From assembly GCA_016212295.1 (NCBI GenBank), contig JACRGO010000178.1, forward strand, positions 1 to 24,561: a DNA stretch of 24,561 bases. Reading direction: 5' to 3'. Origin of the DNA: Nitrospinota bacterium (GTDB taxonomy: Bacteria > Nitrospinota > Nitrospinia > JACRGO01). Shown here one piece after another: positions 7,012 to 13,127 of the stretch; position 1 is the stretch's first letter; every line of letters starts with the position of its first letter. The position numbers and the translations under genes are program-made. Below the pieces are notes generated by a model, which saw only the letters and a list, made by a program, of their open reading frames with translations, was not told the DNA's origin and made no database searches.

Positions 7012-8046
7012 TCAGCACAAGGCCGCCTCCATTATTTTTTTCACGATGTCCCTTGGTTCATAACCCGCTTCCTTCGCGGCGGCGACAAACCCGGAGTCGG
7101 CGGAGATGCAAGGGTTGGCGTTGATCTCGATTACATACACCCTTCCCTTGGCGTCCACCCGCATGTCCACCCTGGCATAGCCCTTTAAGTGAAAGGCGTT
7201 CCAGCATCGAAGCGCAGTGCCACGGATGGGGTCCAGGGGGGCGTCTCCAGGGTTGAATATTCTTATGGTGTTTTGATACTCAAAGGAGTCCTTGTCCCAT
7301 TTAGCGCTGTAGTTGATGATCCTCGGTTTTCCCTCAGGCCAGCCGCGAAAGACCTGTTCCGCCGCCGGCAGCGTTTCCACCACGCCATCCTGGCCTTCCA
7401 AAAGGGAGATATTGAATTCCCGGCCTTCTATATATTCCTCAACCACCAAGGGTTGGGAACAGAATTTTTTAAAGATCAGCGGGAGGTCTTTCATGAGGAG
7501 GTCAGCGTCGTGGTAAATCGAGCCGTCCTCAATTCCCACCGAGGCGTCTTCCCATGCGGGTTTCACGATCCAGGGCGGGTTAGTTGCGGCAAGAGAAAAA
7601 TCCTGGACCTTGCCTCGGAATTCATTTCCGCCGGGAACAGGGATGCCGTTGGCCCTGAGCACGGCCCTGGAGAGCGTCTTGTCCGTGCAGAGAAGGATTG
7701 AACTGAAGGGGGAGCCGGTGAATGGATAGCCGGAATATTCGAAGACTGCCGGCGGCAGGGAATGAAGCCGAGCGTCTTCCTCCCATTCTTCGAAAAGATT
7801 AAAGATTATGTCAGGCGAATATTGATTCAGGGCCTTTAAAAAATTCAGCCCCCGGTCCTTGCCGTGCAACTGATAAACCCCTGCGCCTTCTTGTTGAGAA
7901 AAGGATTTGCCGGTTGAGAGAGCGAAGGTTTGGAAATCATGGCCAAGGGCGCTCAAGCCCGCGCTGACGAAGCCAACCTGCTCCAGGACGTCCTCGGAGT
8001 CCGTCTTGCCTGGAGCCGGCTGGTTGTATGTTATGGCTACTTTCAT
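7012..8046 (-). CDS. ATP-grasp ligase, D-Ala-D-Ala ligase-like (copy 2)
   Basis: This 344-aa ATP-grasp protein is predicted to activate a carboxylate as an acylphosphate and join it to an amine. An N-terminal Rossmann-like domain is followed by a CTDKTLSRAVLRANGIPVP segment. The ATP-binding stretch WIVKPAWEDASVGIE and the grasp strand VVEEYIEGREFNISLL come next. The Mg/ATP site lies in ARVDMRVDAKGRVYVIEINA followed by NPCIS. It differs from canonical Ddl by lacking the N-terminal HGxxGEDG signature (here IFNLFEEWEEDARLHSLPPA), so the donor substrate is probably not D-alanine. It follows another 344-aa ATP-grasp gene after a 245-bp repeat-bearing gap and precedes a GNAT gene. A minus-strand TATAAT (8055-8060) lies just before the ATG. 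Confidence 0.9.
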   Translation of the reverse strand: MKVAITYNQPAPGKTDSEDVLEQVGFVSAGLSALGHDFQTFALSTGKSFSQQEGAGVYQLHGKDRGLNFLKALNQYSPDIIFNLFEEWEEDARLHSLPPAVFEYSGYPFTGSPFSSILLCTDKTLSRAVLRANGIPVPGGNEFRGKVQDFSLAATNPPWIVKPAWEDASVGIEDGSIYHDADLLMKDLPLIFKKFCSQPLVVEEYIEGREFNISLLEGQDGVVETLPAAEQVFRGWPEGKPRIINYSAKWDKDSFEYQNTIRIFNPGDAPLDPIRGTALRCWNAFHLKGYARVDMRVDAKGRVYVIEINANPCISADSGFVAAAKEAGYEPRDIVKKIMEAALC

Positions 8047-8291
8047 GAATCAAAATTATATTTTAAGCCGCCAAGAACGCGAAGGAACGCGAAATTTTTT
8101 AACATTTTAGCTCTTTGAAAAATATTCGCCTTATCGATTTGAAAGAATGTCTCACACAAAGCCACGAAGGCACTAAGATTTTTTCTTTGTGATCTTTGTG
8201 CCTTTGTGTGAGGCATCTCTTAATTTTTATTTCTTTTAACGTTTTTAGTGGCCTTCGCGGCTGATTTCTTTTTGGCTGCGGCGAAGCAGCG
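8047..8291. repeat. Inverted repeat in the gap between the two ATP-grasp genes
   Basis: Bases 8147-8178 carry ATGTCTCACACAAAGCCACG and continuing sequence. They are complemented imperfectly by CTTTGTGCCTTTGTGTGAGG at 8194-8218, giving a hairpin separated by a T-rich loop. This is the same word family found at the 3' ends of lpd (141-168) and recX (2792-2820). It lies about 73 bases 3' of the upstream ATP-grasp stop and may separate two transcripts. I do not consider the open frame at 8099-8365 a gene; it is built mostly of this repeat. Confidence 0.7.
8055..8060 (-). promoter_or_regulatory. Candidate -10 box for ATP-grasp copy 2 and GNAT
   Basis: The minus strand reads TATAAT here, 8 bases before the ATG at 8044-8046. 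No good -35 is present. If used, it would give a leaderless mRNA and allow the last two genes of the cluster to be expressed apart from kamA. Confidence 0.3.
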
Positions 8292-9326
8292 CTATGAAAC
8301 AAAGGCAGGTAACTCGTTGAAACGGAAGGCCGCTGTTTTGCCTTGCCGCTTGAAGGCGGAATCAAGGATCTTCGATAAAAGGTCCCTGTAGGAAATTCCC
8401 ACCTTGGAGCAGAGTATGGGAAGGTCGGAATGGACAGGATTAATGCCGGCCAGGGGATTCAGTTCAAGGAAATGAATCCTTCCGTTCTGGTCAGTACGGA
8501 GGTCGACCCTTCCCGCATCACGGCAGCCAAGGGCCAGGTAGGCCCTCAAGGCCGTTTCCATTGCCTCTTCCGCTATATCATCTTCCTCCACCAGGTCGTA
8601 AACGATCCTTTCCTCGCATTCCTCCTTGTTTATATAGGAGTAAACGCCTGGCTCGGCCTTATCGGATAACTTTACCTCCAGGGCGCCTATGGCGCGGGCG
8701 CTTTCACCTGTCCCTAGGACGCCCACGGTGAATTCCCGTCCAGGCAAGTACGTTTCAACCAGGACCGGTTGGCGGAATTTCCGGAGGAGGGCCTCGCATT
8801 GGATTTCCAGTTCCCCGCGGTTACGCACAATTGACAGCGGCGTGATACCCTTGCCTGTCCCTTCGGATATAGGTTTTGCGAAAAGGGGAAAAGCAATTTC
8901 CTGGAGCGTCCGCCAATTTTCCAGGTCTTCCAGGCTGGAGACTTCCATGAACTCCGGCGTTGGGATATCCGCCGCGCTGACTATCCTCTTGGCCAATGCC
9001 TTGTCATGGCAAAGGCACAGGGTGACCGGGTCGCTGAAGGTGTATGGAACTGAAAAGGCTTCAAGCAGGGCAGGGACCTGCGCCTCGCGGCTTCTTCCGT
9101 GAAGTCCCTCGCAGATATTGAACACCATGTCCCACCGTTCGCCGATGGTGAGCCGCCGCGTCAGCTCGAAAATATTACCTATCCTGGCCACGCCATGGCC
9201 GAGACCGCTGATGGTCTCGTCCAGGGCGTTAATGGTCGCTTCACTGTCAAACTCAGCGGTCTCCTCCTCGGAGTACCCCATCTCCAGATAGTCTTTTCTC
9301 AGATCATAGGCAAGGCCGATCTTCAT
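8292..9326 (-). CDS. ATP-grasp ligase, D-Ala-D-Ala ligase-like (copy 1)
   Basis: This 344-aa ATP-grasp protein is predicted to form an amide bond using ATP. Visible elements are the N-terminal domain ending NICEGLHGRSREAQVPALLE, which partly recalls the HGxxGEDG-to-xxxLLE helix of Ddl. Then follow the switch segment CHDKALAKRIVSAADIPTP, the P-loop-like AKPISEGTGKGI, the grasp strand VLVETYLPGREFTVGVLG, and the metal site GRVDLRTDQNGRIHFLELNP with LAGINPVHSDLP after it. The E-x-N-P and D-L-R pattern is intact, so it should be active. Its ATG abuts the kamA TGA with no spacing, and an AAGGA lies 8 bases upstream inside kamA; this indicates translational coupling. It is only distantly similar to copy 2, so the two probably act on different substrates. 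Confidence 0.9.
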   Translation of the reverse strand: MKIGLAYDLRKDYLEMGYSEEETAEFDSEATINALDETISGLGHGVARIGNIFELTRRLTIGERWDMVFNICEGLHGRSREAQVPALLEAFSVPYTFSDPVTLCLCHDKALAKRIVSAADIPTPEFMEVSSLEDLENWRTLQEIAFPLFAKPISEGTGKGITPLSIVRNRGELEIQCEALLRKFRQPVLVETYLPGREFTVGVLGTGESARAIGALEVKLSDKAEPGVYSYINKEECEERIVYDLVEEDDIAEEAMETALRAYLALGCRDAGRVDLRTDQNGRIHFLELNPLAGINPVHSDLPILCSKVGISYRDLLSKILDSAFKRQGKTAAFRFNELPAFVS

Positions 9327-10724
9327 TCAGTTGTCCTTCCAGAAGGGAAACGCCTGCTGGTTATGAGTATCGAGGCAGCGTTGGAGATTTTTCTTCCGCC
9401 TCCTGGCGAACCTCGGAGTGTTTTGAGGGATGACGATCTTCGCGTTCTCCTTGAATAGCGCCGCCTTGCCTCCGCTCTTGCCGTTGCCGTTAGTCTTTTT
9501 GGGTTTCGAGGCCCCGTTTTCCTGGGGATTATAGTACTTGACGATCATCCCCTCGTAGTTTCTCAGGAGCACTTCCTTGTCGGTGGCTGACAGGAGATAA
9601 AAGGGCTGGAGAGGGATCTTGCCTCCGCCGCCGGGGGCGTCCACCACGAAGGTCGGGATGGATAGTCCACCCGTGTAGCCCCGGAACATCTCTATTATCT
9701 CGATCCCCTTCCAGATGCTTGTCCTGAAATGCTCAACGCCCCTGACCGGATCGCATTGGAACAGGTAGTAGGGCCTTACCATTATTTTTTGCAGGGAGTG
9801 GTTCAACTCCTTCATGATTTCAACTGAGTCGTTTATACCCTTGAGAAGAACGGATTGGTTGGACACCGGTATGCCGGCCCTGATGATTTTGTCGCATGCC
9901 TCTTGCGCCTCCGGGGTGATTTCCCTCGGATGGTTGAACTGTGTGTTTAGCCAGAGGGGCCGGTGGGAGGCGAGCATTTTGGTAAGGTCATCGGTTATCC
10001 TCATTGGAAGCACCACCGGGACACGGGTGCCTATCCTCAACACGTCCACGTGGGAAATTTTTCCAAGCTCACCAAGGAACCAATCGAGATTATCCATGTT
10101 GGAGGTGAGCGGGTCGCCGCCTGAGATAACCACTTCCCTTACCTTTGGGGTTGACCTCACGTACGCCACCATGGCCTCAAGGTCTTTTCTTGATGACGCG
10201 GACTCTCCCTCGTGCCATATCCTCTTCCTGGTGCAGTGGCGGCAATACATGGCGCAGGTATTGGTGACGATGGCCAGCACCCTGTTCGGATAGCGGTGCA
10301 CGAGATTAGGGACCGGCATGTCCTCCTCTTCTTCCAATGGGTCGATATCGCCCACTACCTCGAAGCTGGCCTCCTGAAGGTCAGGAATGGCCTGTTTTCT
10401 TATGGGGTCTTCCGGGTCGGACCAATCAATGAGTGAAAGATAATAAGGGGTCGCCGAGTAGTGAAAAACTTCGAGGAGTTTCTTAAAGGCCGAAACCTGG
10501 TAGGGTTTCAGATTTAGAAGGGAGGAAAGCGCCTGGAGGGACCGAAGCCGGTTCGCCATTTGCCACCGCCAGTCGTTCCATTGCTTGGAGGTGGCGTCAG
10601 GCCAAAATCTGTTGAAAATCGTTTCTTTTTTCAGGGTAACTACGCCATTGTCACTGCACGACCATTCGAGCAACTGGCTTGGGGGTTCTTCGTCCCCCTC
10701 TTTTAAAATTTGTGACGTCTCCAT
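9327..10724 (-). CDS. kamA: KamA-family radical SAM lysine 2,3-aminomutase-like protein
   Basis: This family uses S-adenosylmethionine, a 4Fe-4S cluster and pyridoxal phosphate to move the alpha-amino group of lysine to the beta carbon. The 465-aa protein has a KamA N-terminus (WNDWRWQMANR), the radical-SAM motif CAMYCRHC (C157, C161, C164), and the PLP lysine in PGGGGK (K369). Both carboxylates that bind the lysine side-chain amine in the clostridial enzyme are conserved: D325 in QCDPVRGVEHFRT and D362 in FVVDAPGGGGK, at the same 37-residue spacing. It lacks the C-terminal Cys-x-Cys-x2-Cys zinc cluster I recall from the clostridial enzyme. In its place is a Lys/Gly/Asn-rich linker and a basic tail. 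First gene of the cluster, with a strong GGAGG ribosome-binding site. Glutamate aminomutase or the EF-P enzyme EpmB are alternatives; no efp or epmA is nearby. Confidence 0.92.
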   Translation of the reverse strand: METSQILKEGDEEPPSQLLEWSCSDNGVVTLKKETIFNRFWPDATSKQWNDWRWQMANRLRSLQALSSLLNLKPYQVSAFKKLLEVFHYSATPYYLSLIDWSDPEDPIRKQAIPDLQEASFEVVGDIDPLEEEEDMPVPNLVHRYPNRVLAIVTNTCAMYCRHCTRKRIWHEGESASSRKDLEAMVAYVRSTPKVREVVISGGDPLTSNMDNLDWFLGELGKISHVDVLRIGTRVPVVLPMRITDDLTKMLASHRPLWLNTQFNHPREITPEAQEACDKIIRAGIPVSNQSVLLKGINDSVEIMKELNHSLQKIMVRPYYLFQCDPVRGVEHFRTSIWKGIEIIEMFRGYTGGLSIPTFVVDAPGGGGKIPLQPFYLLSATDKEVLLRNYEGMIVKYYNPQENGASKPKKTNGNGKSGGKAALFKENAKIVIPQNTPRFARRRKKNLQRCLDTHNQQAFPFWKDN

Positions 10725-11248
10725 CCGGTCCCTCCAAAAAAGTTAAAGAAAAAGATATGAGCTACAATATCTTGTATACATTAGCAATTATAATGCCATT
10801 TTTTTTAATTTTCTGCAAGAATAAAAAAACTATATTTAAAAGTGGCCTTTATAGGGGAAAGCGCCGGTTCATGCAGGGCGACAGGAGCGATTGGCCAGTG
10901 GCTGGACGCCGCGCTACACGGAAAATTCCACTTTATCGGCAAAAAACAAAAAAAATTTCTCTTGGCCTGTTCATTTATGCCAAAATGACATAGCAAAAGT
11001 TTCAGAATTAAAGATATTACTCTCAAGTACGCCATATTGTCATCAATATTGAATGAATGTACTACCTATTGGACGTGAAGGACAGAAAAAGAAAGTCGGT
11101 AATAATTTTGTTTTTTCATGCCGAGTGTTGATTCGCCGGCCGCCGGCAACATATCCATGAAAATTTGACAAAATCCCCGCATTAGGGTGTACCATGTTAA
11201 GGAAGGAAAAACGTATGGCGGCTTCACTTAAACGAAAGGAGACTAATC
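10725..11248. other. 524-bp divergent intergenic region between kamA and the 122-aa gene
   Basis: There is no gene. On the minus strand, GGAGG (10731-10735) is the kamA ribosome-binding site, 6 bases from the ATG, and a TATAAT at 10787-10792 is a possible -10 with a poor -35. A GC-rich segment at 10852-10920 stands out from the AT-rich flanks and can fold: AGCGC 10860-10864 with GCGCT 10911-10915, GGCG 10877-10880 with CGCC 10907-10910, and CCAG/CTGG at 10895-10905. At 11032-11047 is a short palindrome, ATATTG-TCAT-CAATAT. The plus-strand promoter of the next gene lies near 11166. Confidence 0.55.
11166..11196 (+). promoter_or_regulatory. Candidate promoter of the 122-aa gene
   Basis: A perfect TTGACA -35 is at 11166-11171. 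The best -10 candidate is TACCAT at 11191-11196, preceded by TG, at a long 19-base spacing. The downstream ribosome-binding site AAGGAG (11236-11241) is 7 bases from the ATG. The -10 is weak, so the call rests mainly on the -35. Confidence 0.35.
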
Positions 11249-11617
11249 ATGGAAAAACAGATTTCATTTGTAAAGGCCGAGCATGATGTACGGCCCGGAT
11301 TCAGACGCGATCTCAGCGTTGCGGAGTCCACGGAGGATGTGAAAAAGTTTTTCGTATACGCGGCAAAGGGGCTCGTGGAAAAGGCATTGGAGGGAAAGGT
11401 GTCCCTGGAAAACGGGGACATACATCTTGATCCAAGGCAAGAGGACGGTTTCGCCGCCAGCGGGCGTTTGCTGGACAACCAGGATTTTCTGAATGCCTGG
11501 AACAACTCCGACCTGCGTCCCATTCTAAAACGAATGGCCGGGGCGGCGGCCAAGAGGCACCTGCACCTGGAAAAACACACGGAAAAGACGGAAAGCAAGA
11601 TTTTCCACGGACGTTAA
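11249..11617 (+). CDS. Conserved-looking hypothetical protein, 122 aa
   Basis: I do not recognise a family. The protein is soluble, has no cysteine, no signal peptide and no membrane span, and is rich in charged residues. It appears mainly helical, with an acidic-polar centre (VSLENGDIHLDPRQEDGF) and a His/Lys-rich end (KRHLHLEKHTEKTESKIFHG). Evidence that it is real is a strong AAGGAG ribosome-binding site 7 bases before the ATG, a TTGACA element upstream, and codon use like its neighbours. It ends exactly where the convergent HPt gene ends (the two stop codons are adjacent), so no terminator separates them. Its position beside c-di-GMP/HPt genes hints at signalling or a stress role, but nothing in the sequence shows this. 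Confidence 0.75.
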   Translation: MEKQISFVKAEHDVRPGFRRDLSVAESTEDVKKFFVYAAKGLVEKALEGKVSLENGDIHLDPRQEDGFAASGRLLDNQDFLNAWNNSDLRPILKRMAGAAAKRHLHLEKHTEKTESKIFHGR

Positions 11618-11932
11618 TTACTCGAAAACAACCTCCACCCTGTCAAGGTAATTGGAGAGGTCCGCCGTTTGTTTCCTTATTCCTTCCTTATTGTCGTTTT
11701 TAGCGGCGATTTCCAAAACCCCTCCTATTTCCGATATGCGGTCAAATCCATATCCTCCGCCTGAGCCCTTCATGCTGTGGCCCAGGATTTCAATTGTTCT
11801 TAAATCATTTTTCAGCAACGCTGACTGAATTGACTTAATGTCGTCACGTCTCATTTTCAAGAAATCAGGTATTAAATCTTGAATATCAGGATCCACGCGG
11901 ACAATGATTTTTTCATTCTGAGTTAAGCCCAT
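11618..11932 (-). CDS. HPt domain histidine phosphotransfer protein
   Basis: This 104-aa stand-alone histidine phosphotransfer protein would pass phosphoryl groups between a hybrid kinase and a response regulator. The phospho-accepting histidine is H52 in the motif LGHSMKGSGGGYGFDRISEI, where the HxxKGxxxxxG signature is intact. The remainder is the expected helical bundle. It lies 49 bp downstream of a response regulator-GGDEF gene on the same strand and is probably cotranscribed, suggesting that regulator as its partner. An AGGAT lies very close to the ATG. No receiver-containing hybrid kinase is in the window; the kinase at 20563-22236 lacks a receiver domain. Confidence 0.88.
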   Translation of the reverse strand: MGLTQNEKIIVRVDPDIQDLIPDFLKMRRDDIKSIQSALLKNDLRTIEILGHSMKGSGGGYGFDRISEIGGVLEIAAKNDNKEGIRKQTADLSNYLDRVEVVFE

Positions 11933-11981
11933 ATCCTGTTTGCCTACTGCAATCCGTTGTACAAAAAGTACGTCTCATGGC

Positions 11982-12941
11982 CTAATGCGAAACCCGTACC
12001 TGGTTCCTGCCTTCATGCTTGGCTTGATACAGGGCCGTGTCCGCGGCCTCTATCAAACCTGCCGGTTTGTGGCTTCTGGATGGTATGGCCGTGGCCACTC
12101 CCAGGCTAAGCGTCACCACTTCGGCCGCTTTTGAAAAGCCATGTGGAATTTTTTGCGATGCCACCTTTTTGCGAATGTCCTCGGCCAGGATGGCCGCATT
12201 ATTTTTGTCCGTTTCGGGAAGGACCACCACGAATTCCTCTCCGCCGTACCGGGCAACCAGGTCGCCTGGACGCTTCAGCGCCGCGCTTATGGCGTCAGCC
12301 ACCCGCTTGAGGCAAACGTCCCCGGCCTGGTGACCATAGTTGTCGTTATATGCCTTGAAGCTGTCAATATCAGTAAGTATCAAGGACAAGGGGAATTCAT
12401 CGCGAAGGCCGCGCCGCCACTCCTTATCAAAGGTCTGGTCGAAATGGCGGCGGTTGGCGATGCCTGTAAGGCCGTCCAACGCGGAGAGCAGCTGCAACTG
12501 GTGGTTCGCGGCTTCCAGGTGTCTTGTCACCTCCATGCGGCGGTCCATCTCATTTTTCAATTTCAGCACGGAGCGCACCCGCGCCAGCAACTCCACCTTG
12601 TTGACCGGCTTTGTTATGTAATCAATTGCCCCCATATCGAAGGCCCGTTGCAGGTTTCCATCGTCCTTTTTCGCGGTGACCATGATGACCGGGACGTCGC
12701 GCAGTGAGTCCACGGCCTTGATTTTTCCGCACGCCTCTATGCCGTCCATTTCAGGCATAACGATGTCAAGCAGAATCAGATCAATTTCCGTGGATGGCGT
12801 CGAAGGCCCGTCCATGCCCAGTTTCTGAAATGCCGCGGCCGCTGAGTCGGCCATTTCCACGTCGGCATATCCTGCATTGCTCAGCAGACGCTCCAGCAAC
12901 AATCGCGAACTTTCAGAATCATCAACAATAAGTATTTTCAT
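11982..12941 (-). CDS. Response regulator with GGDEF diguanylate cyclase domain
   Basis: A PleD-like cytoplasmic regulator of 319 aa that would make cyclic di-GMP from GTP when phosphorylated. The N-terminal receiver domain (1-125) has the acidic pair in VDD, the phosphoacceptor D59 in LLDIVMPEMDG, the conserved Thr in VTAKKDD and the Lys in YITKPVNK. A short helical linker leads to the GGDEF domain (from about 155, LDGLTGIANRR), whose active loop is GGEEF at 233-237. The product-inhibition I-site RxxD is present as RPGD (224-227), exactly five residues before the GGEEF. The start at 12941 was chosen because MKILIVDD is the standard receiver N-terminus; the frame is open to 12971. Adjacent HPt gene downstream. 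Confidence 0.94.
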   Translation of the reverse strand: MKILIVDDSESSRLLLERLLSNAGYADVEMADSAAAAFQKLGMDGPSTPSTEIDLILLDIVMPEMDGIEACGKIKAVDSLRDVPVIMVTAKKDDGNLQRAFDMGAIDYITKPVNKVELLARVRSVLKLKNEMDRRMEVTRHLEAANHQLQLLSALDGLTGIANRRHFDQTFDKEWRRGLRDEFPLSLILTDIDSFKAYNDNYGHQAGDVCLKRVADAISAALKRPGDLVARYGGEEFVVVLPETDKNNAAILAEDIRKKVASQKIPHGFSKAAEVVTLSLGVATAIPSRSHKPAGLIEAADTALYQAKHEGRNQVRVSH

Positions 12942-13127
12942 AAGAATACAAAAAATGGGCCGCTGAGACACAAGCGCGGAAATAGAAAAAGTTTATGCCA
13001 TGCGGTATTGGATTGCAAGTGGACGAGTCCATTAAAGGATGAAAATAAATTTCCTTCCAAGGACCGTGGACATTGAAAATAAAAAATAAAACCGCAATAA
13101 TAATCCATGTCTCCAGGATAAAAACCC

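Noticed and set aside
8099-8365. Open frame of 88 codons on the minus strand
   Set aside because: Half of it is translated CACAAAG/CACGAAG repeat and the rest overlaps the end of the ATP-grasp gene in another frame.
8292-9326. Calling either ATP-grasp gene ddl (cell-wall D-Ala-D-Ala ligase)
   Set aside because: The canonical HGxxGEDG signature is missing or degraded, there are no mur/fts neighbours, and both genes sit with kamA.
10725-10930. Lysine or c-di-GMP riboswitch controlling kamA
   Set aside because: The conserved cores of these riboswitches are not present; only short generic stems can be drawn.
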